Source: Nocardioides rubriscoriae
Lineage (GTDB): Bacteria > Actinomycetota > Actinomycetes > Propionibacteriales > Nocardioidaceae
NCBI RefSeq assembly: GCF_008087085.1
Contig: NZ_VIYJ01000006.1
Span: 91,561-155,560 of the forward strand
Direction: 5' to 3'
Length of the DNA stretch: 64,000 nucleotides
In this document: positions 1-9,084 of the stretch, piece after piece
Numbering within the stretch: position 1 is the first letter of the stretch
Layout: each line of letters opens with the position of its first letter
Program-made: the position numbers and the translations under genes
Notes under the pieces: model-generated
What the model was told of the DNA's origin: nothing
Seen by the model: the letters and a program-made list of their open reading frames with translations, nothing else
Database searches by the model: none

Positions 1-133
1 CGAGCAGAACACCGGCAGCCGTGATCGCTTCCGGCCCGACGACAAGGTCGACCTGCACTGGCGTGCCGACCACACCTTCCTGCTCGACGCCTCGCAGGAC
101 GCGACGGCCGGGGTCGACCGGGTCGGCGAGTGA
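1..133 (+). CDS. Polyamine-type ABC transporter ATP-binding protein, C-terminal end (partial)
   Basis: Only the last 43 codons are inside the window, read from base 2. The residues end in a stretch resembling the TOBE-like tail of PotA/spermidine-putrescine ATPases (a V-D-L-x-W then F-L-L-D pattern). The assignment rests mainly on what follows: two permeases of the PotB/PotC type, joined by a 4-nt GTGA stop/start overlap at 130–133. The Walker motifs lie upstream of the window, so ATPase activity cannot be checked here. Confidence 0.7.
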   Translation, partial: EQNTGSRDRFRPDDKVDLHWRADHTFLLDASQDATAGVDRVGE

Positions 134-1044
134 GCGCCGCGACCCAGCTGCCCCCGGCACCGGTGGCGGCCGCTCCCGCGGCCGACGTGGGTGAGGGCGC
201 GGGCCGCAGGGGCTGGACCGGCTACCTCCTGCTGCTGCCCGGGGCGCTGTGGCTGACGCTGTTCTTCATCGTCCCCACGGTGTCCCTGGTCAGCACGAGC
301 CTCTACGACCCCTCGGGGTCGCTGGCCACCGGCTACTCGATGACCGGTCACTGGCAGAACTACACGCAGGCCATCTCCGACTACTCCCCGCAGATCCTCC
401 GCTCCTTCGTCTACGCGCTGATCGCCACCGTCGCCTGCGTGCTGCTGGGGTTCCCACTGGCCTACGCGATCGCCTTCAAGGCCGGGCGCTGGAAGAACCT
501 CATGCTGGTCGCGGTGGTCGCGCCGTTCTTCACCAGCTTCCTGGTGCGCACCCTCGCCTGGCAGTACATCCTCGGCGACAACGAGGCGCTGGTGTCGCTG
601 CTGCGCAAGGTGCACGTCCTGGGTGCCGACGGCTACCTGCTCGACACGCCCTTCGCGGTGGTCACCGGTCTGACCTACAACTTCCTGCCCTTCATGGTGC
701 TCCCGCTCTACGCCTCGCTCGAGAAGCTCGACCCGCGCCTGCTCGAGGCGGGCGCCGACCTCTACGCCTCGCCGGTGGCCGTGTTCCGCCGCGTGACCCT
801 CCCGCTGGCGATGCCGGGCCTGGTCGCCGGCACGCTGCTCACCTTCATCCCCGCCTCGGGCGACTTCATCAACAGCGAGCTGCTGGGCAACCCCCGCACC
901 CGCATGGTCGGCAACGAGATCCAGGACCTCTTCGCCGCCGGCGACTACCCGACCGCCTCGTCGCTGTCGATCACGCTCATGGCCGCGATCGTGGTGCTCG
1001 TGCTGCTCTACGTACGCCGCGCCGGCACCGAGGAGCTCCTGTGA
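130..1044 (+). CDS. ABC transporter permease, PotB-like
   Basis: This is a 304-residue inner-membrane permease of the spermidine/putrescine type. A first membrane span lies at about residues 31–55, further spans at about 90–116 and 124–148, and an EAA-type loop (E-A-G-A-D-L-Y-A) near residue 207 would contact the ATPase. The GTG start overlaps the stop of the upstream ATPase gene, and its own stop overlaps the GTG of the next permease, so all three are translationally coupled. Neighbouring amine-catabolism genes suggest a polyamine or related amine as substrate. The binding protein is not in the window; it is probably upstream. Confidence 0.85.
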   Translation: MSAATQLPPAPVAAAPAADVGEGAGRRGWTGYLLLLPGALWLTLFFIVPTVSLVSTSLYDPSGSLATGYSMTGHWQNYTQAISDYSPQILRSFVYALIATVACVLLGFPLAYAIAFKAGRWKNLMLVAVVAPFFTSFLVRTLAWQYILGDNEALVSLLRKVHVLGADGYLLDTPFAVVTGLTYNFLPFMVLPLYASLEKLDPRLLEAGADLYASPVAVFRRVTLPLAMPGLVAGTLLTFIPASGDFINSELLGNPRTRMVGNEIQDLFAAGDYPTASSLSITLMAAIVVLVLLYVRRAGTEELL

Positions 1045-1850
1045 CCGGCCGGGCCGGGCGCTGGGTGGGCGAGCACGTGGTGCTGGTGCTCGGCCTGCTC
1101 GTGCTGCTCTACATGTGCATCCCGGTGTTCGTGGTCATCCTGATGTCCTTCAACGACCCCGCCAGCCGCAACAGCTACACCTTCGACGGCTTCACCTGGA
1201 ACAACTGGCGCAACGTCTGCGAGCCCTACCAGCTGTGCTCCTCGCTGGCGCTGAGCCTGCGCGTCGGGTTCCTGGCCACGGCGGTCGCGACGCTCCTGGG
1301 CACCCTGATGTCCTTCGCCATGGCGCGCCACCGCTTCCGCGGTCGGGCGAGCGCCAACCTGCTGATCTTCCTGCCGATGGCGACCCCGGAGATCGTGCTC
1401 GGCTCGTCGTTGCTCGCCCTCTTCGTCGGCAACGGCGCCGCGGGCGTGCTGGGCTTCTGGACGATCTTCATCGCCCACGTGCTGTTCTGCCTGTCCTTCG
1501 TCGTGGTGACGGTCAAGGCGCGGCTCGCCGGGCTCGACCCGCGTCTGGAGCAGGCCGCCATGGACCTCTACGCCAACGAGTGGCAGACGTTCTGGCGGAT
1601 CACGTTCCCGCTGGTCTTCCCCGGCATCCTGGCCGCGGCGCTGCTGAGCTTCTCGCTGTCCTTCGACGACTTCATCATCACCAACCTCAACGCCGGGCAG
1701 GAGGTCACCTTCCCGATGTTCGTGTGGGGAGCGGCCCAGCGCGGCATCCCCCCGCAGATCAACGTGGTCGGGACCGTCATGTTCGTCGTCGCCCTGGCGA
1801 TCGTCGCCTCGGGCCAGCTGGGCAGCCGCCGCCGCGCCGTACGCACGTGA
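1041..1850 (+). CDS. ABC transporter permease, PotC-like
   Basis: This is a 269-residue second permease. It starts at the GTG at 1041, which overlaps the previous stop (GTGA) and is preceded by a GAGGAG ribosome-binding site inside the upstream gene. The first span begins near residue 9; the EAA-type loop (E-Q-A-A-M-D-L-Y-A) is near residue 170, followed by the conserved F-D-D-F-I-I-T element of PotC proteins. An open frame extends much further upstream but would run through the coding region of the first permease. With its partner it should form the heterodimeric membrane channel of an amine importer. Confidence 0.87.
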   Translation: MTGRAGRWVGEHVVLVLGLLVLLYMCIPVFVVILMSFNDPASRNSYTFDGFTWNNWRNVCEPYQLCSSLALSLRVGFLATAVATLLGTLMSFAMARHRFRGRASANLLIFLPMATPEIVLGSSLLALFVGNGAAGVLGFWTIFIAHVLFCLSFVVVTVKARLAGLDPRLEQAAMDLYANEWQTFWRITFPLVFPGILAAALLSFSLSFDDFIITNLNAGQEVTFPMFVWGAAQRGIPPQINVVGTVMFVVALAIVASGQLGSRRRAVRT

Positions 1851-1858
1851 GGGGCGCG

Positions 1859-3253
1859 ATGGCCCTGCCGGCGTCGCTGCGTGGGGCCGCCCCCAGGGTC
1901 TTCTGGCTCGACGACCCCGCCCGCCCGGCCGCGCTGCCGCGGCTGGAGGGCCACCACGAGGCCGACCTCGTCGTGGTCGGCGGCGGGTACGGCGGGCTGT
2001 GGACGGCCCTGCGTGCGGTCGAGCGCGACCCCGGTCGTTCGGTCGTGGTGCTCGAGGCCGGCCGCTGCGGTGACGAGGCGAGCGGGCGCAACGGTGGCTT
2101 CGCCTCCGCCTCGTTGACCCACGGCTTCGGTAACGGCGTCGAGCGCTGGCCCGACGAGCTCGCGACGCTCGACGCGCTCGGCGCCGACAACCTGGCCGCG
2201 ATCGGCGACACCGTGCGCCGCCACGACATCGACTGCGGCTGGGAGGAGACCGGTGAGCTGACCGTGGCGACCGCCGCGCACCAGCTCGACGAGCTGGCCG
2301 AGGTGGCCCACGGCATGCGCGCCGCAGGGCACGAGGTCGAGCTCCTCGGCACGGCCGCGGTCCGGGCCCGGGTCGACTCCCCGACGTACGTCGGGGGCCT
2401 GCTCGACCGCACCGGCACCGCGCTGGTCGAACCGGCGCGGCTGGCCTGGGGGCTGCGGCAGGCGTGCCTCGACCTCGGGGTGGTCATCCACGAGGGGTCC
2501 CTCGTCGAGTCGCTCGACGACGACGGCTCCACGCTGCGCGTGCGCACCGCTCTCGGGTCGGTACGTGCGCGCAGGGTGGCGCTGGCGACCAACGCCTTCC
2601 GCCCCCTGCTGCGCCGCCTGCGGCTGATGACGGTACCGGTCTACGACCACGTGCTCATGACCGAGCCGCTGTCTCCCGAGCAGCAGGTGGCGATCGGGTG
2701 GTCGGGGCGCGAGGGGGTCGGCGACAGCGCCCACCAGTTCCACTACTACCGCCAGACCCGCGACGGCCGGATCCTGTGGGGCGGCTACGACGCGACCTAC
2801 CACTACGGCTCGCGGATCGACCGCTCGCTGGAGCAGTCCGACCGCACCCACGCCCTGCTAGCGCGGCACTTCTTCGAGACGTTCCCGCAGCTCGAGGGGC
2901 TGCGTTTCACCCACCGCTGGGGCGGGGTCATCGACACCTGCACCCGCTTCACCGCCTTCTACGGCACGGCGTACGCCGGACGCGCGGCCTACGCGCTGGG
3001 CTACACCGGCCTCGGGGTCGCGGCCACCCGGTTCGGGGCCGACGTCGTCCTCGACCTGCTGGCGGGTCAGGAGACCGAGCGCACCGCACTCGCGATGGTG
3101 CGCAGCAGGCCGCTGCCGTTCCCGCCCGAGCCGGCGCGCGCCCTCGGCATCAACCTCACCCGCTGGTCCCTGGCCCACGCCGACCGCCACGAGGGGCACC
3201 GCAACCTGTGGCTGCGCACCCTCGACCGCGCCGGCCTCGGCTTCGACAGCTGA
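1859..3253 (+). CDS. FAD-dependent amine oxidoreductase (DAO / PuuB-like)
   Basis: This 464-residue protein belongs to the DAO family of FAD oxidoreductases. A dinucleotide-binding V-V-G-G-G-Y-G-G motif is near residue 38, followed by an acidic strand end (V-L-E-A-G) and the S-G-R-N-G-G-F-A element typical of gamma-glutamylputrescine or glycine oxidase-like enzymes. The ATG at 1859 is chosen because AGGGG precedes it; a GTG at 1847 overlapping the permease stop would add four residues. Co-transcription with the transporter, and the aminotransferase and aldehyde dehydrogenase next door, suggest it oxidises an imported amine or its glutamylated form. The exact substrate is not determined by the sequence. 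Confidence 0.82.
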   Translation: MALPASLRGAAPRVFWLDDPARPAALPRLEGHHEADLVVVGGGYGGLWTALRAVERDPGRSVVVLEAGRCGDEASGRNGGFASASLTHGFGNGVERWPDELATLDALGADNLAAIGDTVRRHDIDCGWEETGELTVATAAHQLDELAEVAHGMRAAGHEVELLGTAAVRARVDSPTYVGGLLDRTGTALVEPARLAWGLRQACLDLGVVIHEGSLVESLDDDGSTLRVRTALGSVRARRVALATNAFRPLLRRLRLMTVPVYDHVLMTEPLSPEQQVAIGWSGREGVGDSAHQFHYYRQTRDGRILWGGYDATYHYGSRIDRSLEQSDRTHALLARHFFETFPQLEGLRFTHRWGGVIDTCTRFTAFYGTAYAGRAAYALGYTGLGVAATRFGADVVLDLLAGQETERTALAMVRSRPLPFPPEPARALGINLTRWSLAHADRHEGHRNLWLRTLDRAGLGFDS

Positions 3254-3304
3254 GCCCCTCGACGCCACCGTGGGGCCGTACGACGCTCGTCGACCGACGT
3301 CGGG

Positions 3305-4675
3305 TCAGAGCATCGATCCGGCCTTGTCGAGCACGACGCGCAGGATCTGCTCCATCTCGTCGAAGTGCTCCTGGGTGGCGATCAGCGGGGGAGCGAGCTG
3401 GATGACCGGGTCGCCGCGGTCGTCGGCGCGGCAGTAGAGGCCCTCGGCGAACAGCTGCTTGGACACGAACCCGTAGAGCAGGCGCTCGCACTCCTCGGCG
3501 GTGAAGGACTCCTTGGTCGTCTGGTCCTTGACCAGCTCGATGCCGTAGAAGTAGCCGTCGCCGCGGACGTCGCCCACGATCGGCAGGTCGAGCAGCCGCT
3601 CGAGGGTGGCCCGGAAGGCGCCCTCGTGGTCGCGGACGTGCTCGAGCACCTTCTCCTCCTCGAACAGCTCGAGGTTGCGCAGGCCGACCGCGGTGGCGAC
3701 GGGGTGCCCGCCGAAGGTGTAGCCGTGGGCGAACATCGTGTCGCCGTGCAGGAACGGCTCCATGAGCCGGTCGGAGGTGATCATCGCGCCGAGCGGGGCG
3801 TAGCCGGAGGTCAGGCCCTTGGCGCAGGTGATGATGTCGGGCTGGTAGCCGTAGCGCTCGGCGCCGAACATGTGACCCAGTCGCCCGAACGCGCAGATCA
3901 CCTCGTCGGAGACCAGCAGCACGTCGTACTGGTCACAGATCTCGCGCACGCGCTGGAAGTAGCCGGGGGGCGGCGGGAAGCAGCCGCCGGCGTTCTGCAC
4001 GGGCTCGAGGAAGACCGCGGCGACGGTGTCGGGCCCCTCGTCCTCGATGGCGACCGCGATCTGGTCGGCGGCCCAGCGGCCGAAGGCCTCGGGGTCGTCG
4101 CCGTGCAGCGGCGCGCGGTAGATGTTGGTGTTGGGCACCCGGAACGTCGAGGGCACCAAGGGCTCGAACTGCTGCTTGAGCAGCGGCAGGCCGGTGATCG
4201 ACAGGGCGCCCTGGCTGGTGCCGTGGTAGGCGATGGTGCGGCTGATGACCTTGTGCTTCATCGGCTTGCCGGTGAGCTTGAAGTAGTTCTTGGCCAGCTT
4301 CCACGCCGACTCGACGGCCTCGCCGCCACCGGAGGTGAAGAAGACGCGGTTGAGGTCGCCGGGGGTGTACGACGCGACCTTGGCGGCCAGCTCGATCGCG
4401 GTGGGGTGGGCGTAGGACCACAGCGGCATGAAGGCCAGCTGCTGGGCCTGCGCGGCGGCGGCCTCGGCGAGCTCGGTGCGGCCGTGCCCGAGCTGCGAGA
4501 CGAAGAGCCCGGCCAGGCCGTCGAGGTACCTCTTGCCGGCGCTGTCGAACAGGTAGGCGCCCTCGCCGCGGACCATGACGGGGACGTCGCCGTGCTCGTA
4601 GGAGCCGTGGCGGGTGAAGTGCAGCCACAGGTGGTCCTTGGCGGCGCGCTGCAGGTCCTGGTGGTCCATCGTCAT
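3305..4675 (-). CDS. Class III PLP aminotransferase (putrescine/omega-amino acid type)
   Basis: This 456-residue fold-type I enzyme has the class III signature with the Schiff-base lysine at about residue 286 (C-A-K-G-L-T-S-G-Y-A-P). The Asp that binds the pyridine nitrogen is in L-L-V-S-D-E-V-I. It would transfer an amino group from a diamine or omega-amino acid to a keto acid, giving an aldehyde for the dehydrogenase at 4808. It is convergent with the amine oxidoreductase and divergent from the dehydrogenase. The GGGAG site lies only 1 nt before the first ATG but 7 nt before the ATG two codons later (4669), which may be the true start. Confidence 0.85.
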   Translation of the reverse strand: MTMDHQDLQRAAKDHLWLHFTRHGSYEHGDVPVMVRGEGAYLFDSAGKRYLDGLAGLFVSQLGHGRTELAEAAAAQAQQLAFMPLWSYAHPTAIELAAKVASYTPGDLNRVFFTSGGGEAVESAWKLAKNYFKLTGKPMKHKVISRTIAYHGTSQGALSITGLPLLKQQFEPLVPSTFRVPNTNIYRAPLHGDDPEAFGRWAADQIAVAIEDEGPDTVAAVFLEPVQNAGGCFPPPPGYFQRVREICDQYDVLLVSDEVICAFGRLGHMFGAERYGYQPDIITCAKGLTSGYAPLGAMITSDRLMEPFLHGDTMFAHGYTFGGHPVATAVGLRNLELFEEEKVLEHVRDHEGAFRATLERLLDLPIVGDVRGDGYFYGIELVKDQTTKESFTAEECERLLYGFVSKQLFAEGLYCRADDRGDPVIQLAPPLIATQEHFDEMEQILRVVLDKAGSML

Positions 4676-4795
4676 GCTCCCATCATGACGACGGGCCTAC
4701 GCCGAAGCAAGTGGAATCGTGCGTCTCCGGGCCGTTCTGCCGACGGATTCCGCATCAGATGCTCCCCAGGCCTACAGATCCGGTGGATTTCTCAT

Positions 4796-4807
4796 TAGGC
4801 TCCGGCC
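4796..4807 (+). promoter_or_regulatory. Leaderless promoter of the aldehyde dehydrogenase
   Basis: A TAGGCT -10 box at 4796–4801 ends 6 nt before the ATG at 4808, and no ribosome-binding site is present. The transcript probably starts at or next to the ATG. Confidence 0.55.
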
Positions 4808-6250
4808 ATGACTGACCAGCGCTTCCTCAACGTCGTCGGTGGCGAGCTCGTCTCGTCGGTCGCCGGCACGACCTACGACGTCGTCGACCCCAGCACCGGC
4901 GAGGTCTACGCCCGGGCGCCGCTGTCGGGGGCCGAGGACGTCGACCGGGCCTATGCCGCCGCGGCCACCGCCTTCGAGACCTGGGGGCAGACGACCCCGC
5001 AGGAGCGGGCCCGGGCCCTGCTGCAGATCGCCGACGCCATCGACGCCCGGGCCGACGAGATCGTGCAGGTCGAGGTGCGCGACACCGGCAAGCCGGTCGG
5101 GCTGACCGCGAGCGAGGAACTGCCGCCGAGCTCGGACCACTTCCGCTTCTTCGCCGGCGCCGCGCGGGTGCTCGAGGGACGGTCGGCGGGGGAGTACCTC
5201 GCCGACCACACGTCGTTCGTGCGCCGCGAGCCCGTCGGCGTGGTCGGCCAGGTGACGCCGTGGAACTACCCGCTGATGATGATGATCTGGAAGATCGCAC
5301 CGGCGCTGGCCGCGGGCAACACCGTCGTCCTCAAGCCCAGCGACACCACACCGGCGTCCTCGACCCTGCTGGCCGAGATCTGCCAGGAGTTCCTGCCGCC
5401 CGGCGTGCTCAACGTCGTGTGCGGTGACCGCGGCACCGGACGGCTGCTCGTCGAGCACCGCACGCCGCAGATGGTCTCGATCACCGGCTCCGTGCGCGCC
5501 GGGATGGAGGTCGCGGGCTCCGCGGCCGCCGACGTCAAGCGGGTCCACCTCGAGCTCGGCGGCAAGGCGCCGGTGGTCGTCTTCGACGACGCCGACGTCG
5601 CCCGGGCCGCCGGCGCGATCGCCGAGGCCGGGCTCTTCAACGCGGGCCAGGACTGCACCGCCGCCTGCCGGATCCTGGTCGGCTCGGGCGTCCACGACGA
5701 GTTCGTCGCCGCCCTCACCGAGGCCACCCGCGCACTGCGCACCGGCCCGCCCAGCGACGAGGACGCCTTCTATGGCGCCCTCAACAACGCCGACCAGCTG
5801 GCCCGGGTGACCGGGCTGGTCGACCGCCTGCCCGACCACGCCGTCCTGCACACCGGCGGTCGCCGCCAGGGCGACGTCGGCTACTTCTACGAGCCCACGG
5901 TCGTCTCAGGGCTGCGCCAGGACGACGAGCAGGTACAGGACGAGATCTTCGGCCCGGTGATGACCGTGCAGTCCTTCGACAGCGAGGCTGAGGCGGTGCA
6001 CCTGGCCAACGACGTCCGCTACGGGTTGTCGTCCTCGGTGTGGACCCGCGACCACGGCACCGCGATGCGGATGTCCAAGCGACTCGACTTCGGCGTCGTG
6101 TGGATCAACACCCACATCCCCTTCGTCTCCGAGATGCCGCACGGCGGCTTCAAGCACTCCGGCTACGGCAAGGACCTGTCGATGTACGGGCTCGAGGACT
6201 ACACCCGGATCAAGCACGTCATGAGCTGGATCGGCGAGAACGATGGTTGA
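4808..6250 (+). CDS. Aldehyde dehydrogenase, gamma-aminobutyraldehyde/betaine aldehyde type
   Basis: This 480-residue NAD(P)-dependent aldehyde dehydrogenase has full family length. The catalytic Glu is E249 (L-E-L-G-G-K) and the nucleophilic Cys is C283 (G-Q-D-C-T-A-A-C); the P-W-N-Y-P element marks the cofactor-binding half. The family is close to aminobutyraldehyde and betaine aldehyde dehydrogenases. It would oxidise the aminoaldehyde made by the divergent aminotransferase or by the amine oxidoreductase to an amino acid such as GABA. Its stop codon lies inside a palindromic repeat (6244–6280). Confidence 0.87.
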   Translation: MTDQRFLNVVGGELVSSVAGTTYDVVDPSTGEVYARAPLSGAEDVDRAYAAAATAFETWGQTTPQERARALLQIADAIDARADEIVQVEVRDTGKPVGLTASEELPPSSDHFRFFAGAARVLEGRSAGEYLADHTSFVRREPVGVVGQVTPWNYPLMMMIWKIAPALAAGNTVVLKPSDTTPASSTLLAEICQEFLPPGVLNVVCGDRGTGRLLVEHRTPQMVSITGSVRAGMEVAGSAAADVKRVHLELGGKAPVVVFDDADVARAAGAIAEAGLFNAGQDCTAACRILVGSGVHDEFVAALTEATRALRTGPPSDEDAFYGALNNADQLARVTGLVDRLPDHAVLHTGGRRQGDVGYFYEPTVVSGLRQDDEQVQDEIFGPVMTVQSFDSEAEAVHLANDVRYGLSSSVWTRDHGTAMRMSKRLDFGVVWINTHIPFVSEMPHGGFKHSGYGKDLSMYGLEDYTRIKHVMSWIGENDG

Positions 6251-6363
6251 GGTGCGAGCGCAGCGAGCCTCGAAACCACCACGTCGGCAGCTCGTCGGAC
6301 CGGTGGCGTCGACCCCGGGGGTCTCGAGGCTCCTCGCCGGGGCTCGTCGCACCTCGACCACCG
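6244..6363 (+). repeat. Pair of inverted intergenic palindromic repeats
   Basis: Two related segments, about 6244–6280 and 6318–6363, face each other as inverted copies. Both contain the blocks GAGGTGCGA and GAGCCTCGA (or their complements) and end in GGTGGT or ACCACC. The stop codon of the dehydrogenase is in the left copy. The CCTCGACCACCGT end recurs at 23655. From memory, similar palindromes are dispersed in Nocardioides genomes; the role is unknown, though a transcript from here could fold as a terminator. Confidence 0.6.
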
Positions 6364-6376
6364 TCGGAAGAGAGTC

Positions 6377-7606
6377 ATGCTCATGAAGATCCTCCTGGTC
6401 GGCGCCGGCGGCGTGGGCGGCGCGTTCACCGCGATCGCCGCACGCCGCGACTTCTTCGAGACGGTCGTGGTCTGCGACTACGACCTGACCCGCGCCGAGC
6501 GCGCCGTGGCCGCCCTCGCGGACCCACGATTCGTCGCTGCGCAGGTCGATGCCTCCGACACGGCTTCGGTGACGGCGCTCTGCCGCGAGCACCGGGTCAC
6601 CCACGTCATGAACGCCGTCGACCCGGTCTTCACGATGCCGGTCTTCGAAGGGGCCCTGGCCGCCGGTGCCGACTACCTCGACATGGCGATGTCGCTGTCG
6701 AAGCCGCACCCCGAGGCGCCCTACGCGCAGACCGGCGTCAAGCTCGGCGACGAGCAGTTCGCGGCCGCCTCGCAGTGGGAGGACGCCGGACGCCTGGCCC
6801 TGGTCGGCATCGGCGTCGAGCCGGGGCTCTCCGACGTCTTCGCCCGCTACGCCGCCGACCACCTGTTCGCAGAGATCGACGAGCTCGGTACCCGCGACGG
6901 CGCCAACCTCACGGTCACCGACGACGACGGCAACGAGGTCTTCGCGCCGTCGTTCTCGATGTGGACGACGATCGAGGAGTGCCTCAACCCGCCGGTCGTC
7001 TGGCAGGACGGCGCCTGGCACACGACCGCCCCGTTCAGCGAGCCGGAGGTCTTCGACTTCCCCGAGGGCATCGGCCCGGTCGAGTGCGTCAACGTCGAGC
7101 ACGAGGAGGTGCTCCTCATGCCACGCTGGATCGACTGCAGGCGCGCGACGTTCAAGTACGGCCTGGGCGACGAGTTCATCACCATCCTCAAGGTGCTGCA
7201 CACCCTGGGCCTGGACCGCACCGAGAAGGTCACGGTCAAGGGCGTCGAGGTGAGCCCGCGCGACGTCGTCGCGGCGGTGCTGCCCGACCCGGCCACCATC
7301 GGCCCCCGGATGACCGGCAAGACGTGTGCCGGCGTCTGGGTGACCGGCACGGGCCGAGACGGCGAGCCGCGCTCGACCTACCTCCACCACGTGGTCGACA
7401 ACGAGTGGACGATGCGCGAGTACGGCCACCAGTGCGTGGTCTGGCAGACCGCGATCAACCCCGTCGTCGCCCTCGAGCTGCTCGCGACCGGGGTCTGGAA
7501 AGGCGCCGGGGTGCTCGGGCCCGAGGCCTTCGACGCCGTGCCGTTCCTCGACCTGCTCACCGCCTACGGCAGCCCGTGGGGCATCAAGGAGCTCGACCCC
7601 CAGTAG
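6377..7606 (+). CDS. Saccharopine dehydrogenase family protein
   Basis: This 409-residue NAD(P)-binding oxidoreductase has an N-terminal Rossmann motif (L-L-V-G-A-G-G-V-G-G-A-F) at residues 6–17, followed by the Sacchrp_dh-type domain. A GGAAG ribosome-binding site precedes the ATG at 6377; a second ATG two codons on is possible. Position after the aminoaldehyde dehydrogenase suggests a part in amine or lysine breakdown. Members of the family include saccharopine dehydrogenases, carboxynorspermidine synthases and homospermidine-like enzymes, so the reaction is left open. The M1 peptidase promoter overlaps its stop codon. Confidence 0.8.
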   Translation: MLMKILLVGAGGVGGAFTAIAARRDFFETVVVCDYDLTRAERAVAALADPRFVAAQVDASDTASVTALCREHRVTHVMNAVDPVFTMPVFEGALAAGADYLDMAMSLSKPHPEAPYAQTGVKLGDEQFAAASQWEDAGRLALVGIGVEPGLSDVFARYAADHLFAEIDELGTRDGANLTVTDDDGNEVFAPSFSMWTTIEECLNPPVVWQDGAWHTTAPFSEPEVFDFPEGIGPVECVNVEHEEVLLMPRWIDCRRATFKYGLGDEFITILKVLHTLGLDRTEKVTVKGVEVSPRDVVAAVLPDPATIGPRMTGKTCAGVWVTGTGRDGEPRSTYLHHVVDNEWTMREYGHQCVVWQTAINPVVALELLATGVWKGAGVLGPEAFDAVPFLDLLTAYGSPWGIKELDPQ

Positions 7607-7615
7607 GTTCCAGTC
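7604..7615 (+). promoter_or_regulatory. Probable leaderless promoter of the M1 peptidase
   Basis: TAGGTT at 7604–7609 overlaps the stop codon of the upstream gene and ends 6 nt before the ATG at 7616. No ribosome-binding site is visible. Confidence 0.45.
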
Positions 7616-9037
7616 ATGTCTCGGGCCTCCCGTCTCCTCGCCGCGACGGTCGTGGCCGCGCTGGCGCTCGGCCTGTTGCCCGCCTCGGCGACCGGGAGCC
7701 TGTCGCGCGACGACGCCCGACCGGGTGCGGTCGGGATCGGCGACCCTTACTGGCCGCTCGACGGCAACGGCGGCATCGACGTGCGCCACTACGACATCGC
7801 CGACCGCTACGACTTCACCACCGGTCGGCTCTCCGGTACGACGACCGTGACCCTGCAGGCCACCGCCGACCTGTCGACGTTCAGCCTCGACCTGCTGCTG
7901 CCGGTCACGGCCGTCACCGTCGACGGGGTGCCCGCGACCTTCGCCAAGCCGGTCGCGCACGAGCTCCGGGTCACGCCGGCCACCCCGCTGGTCCGCGGTT
8001 CGGTGGTCGACGTCGCGGTGACCTACGCCGGCGACCCCGGTGGCCTCTCCTACGCCGGCGAGCGCAGCTGGGTCGTGGGCGCCGGCGAGGTCGTGACGAT
8101 GAACGAGCCGCACATGGCTCCCTGGTGGTTCGCCGCCAACGACCACCCCAGCGACAAGGCGACCTTCGACGTCACCGTCACGGGTCCTGCGACCCACCAG
8201 GTCGTCTCCAACGGGCGGCTGCTGGGGCGCATGGTCGCCGGTGCCGAGGCGACCACCCACTGGCGCTCGGTGCACCCGATGACGACCTACAACGCGTTCT
8301 TCGCCCTGGGGCGTTACGACGTCGAGCAGTCCACGCGCGGCGGGCTGCCGTCGTACATCGCGGTCTCGCGGAGCCTGCCTTCCTCGCAGAGGCGCGCCGG
8401 GATGGTGGGCCTGCGGCGCAGCGACGAGGTCACGGCCTGGCTCACGGGCCGCCTGGGGCGCTACCCGTTCGAGTCGACCGGGGGCCTGGTGACCTCGCTG
8501 ACCGTCGGGTTCGCGCTCGAGACCCAGACCCGCCCGGTCTACCCCGGCACGCCCGACGTCTCGCTGCTGGTGCACGAGCTGTCCCACCAGTGGTTCGGCG
8601 ACTCGGTCTCGGTGCAGCGCTGGCGCGACATCTGGCTCAACGAGGGCTTCGCGAGCTTCATGGAGGCCGCCTACGCCGAGCATCACGGCGGCACGTCCGC
8701 GCAGCAGTGGCTGCGCGACACCCGCAACGACCTGGTCGGGGAGCGCCGCTTCTGGCGTGTCGACCTCACCGACCCCGGGGCCGCCCACGTCTTCGACAAC
8801 GCGGTCTACACGCGCGGCGCCATGGCCCTGCAGGCCCTGCGGCACCGCATCGGCGACCTCCGGTTCTGGCGCCTGCTGCGCACCTGGACCCGCGACCACC
8901 GCTACGGCAACGGCAGCACCCGCTCGTTCCTCGCCCTCGCCGAGCGGGTCGCCGGTCGCCGGCTCGACCGCTTCTTCCGGGTCTGGCTCCGCGCGCCGCG
9001 GCCGCCTGCGCCGACCCGCGCCAACGGCCTGCGCTGA
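7616..9037 (+). CDS. Secreted M1-family zinc metallopeptidase
   Basis: This is a 473-residue aminopeptidase N-like protein with a signal peptide in the first ~27 residues (two Arg, a long Ala/Leu core, then A-S-A-T-G). The zinc site is H320-E321-x3-H324 (H-E-L-S-H-Q-W-F-G-D) with the third ligand E343 in N-E-G-F-A-S-F. In place of the usual G-A-M-E-N exopeptidase loop there is F-A-L-E-T-Q, as in other actinobacterial secreted M1 proteins. At this length it has the N-terminal beta domain and the catalytic domain only, without the large C-terminal domain of PepN. It probably degrades peptides outside the membrane. Confidence 0.88.
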   Translation: MSRASRLLAATVVAALALGLLPASATGSLSRDDARPGAVGIGDPYWPLDGNGGIDVRHYDIADRYDFTTGRLSGTTTVTLQATADLSTFSLDLLLPVTAVTVDGVPATFAKPVAHELRVTPATPLVRGSVVDVAVTYAGDPGGLSYAGERSWVVGAGEVVTMNEPHMAPWWFAANDHPSDKATFDVTVTGPATHQVVSNGRLLGRMVAGAEATTHWRSVHPMTTYNAFFALGRYDVEQSTRGGLPSYIAVSRSLPSSQRRAGMVGLRRSDEVTAWLTGRLGRYPFESTGGLVTSLTVGFALETQTRPVYPGTPDVSLLVHELSHQWFGDSVSVQRWRDIWLNEGFASFMEAAYAEHHGGTSAQQWLRDTRNDLVGERRFWRVDLTDPGAAHVFDNAVYTRGAMALQALRHRIGDLRFWRLLRTWTRDHRYGNGSTRSFLALAERVAGRRLDRFFRVWLRAPRPPAPTRANGLR

Positions 9038-9084
9038 CGACGTCGACCGGGACGCGGGCCGCTGACGGCAGGGCCGTGACGGGG

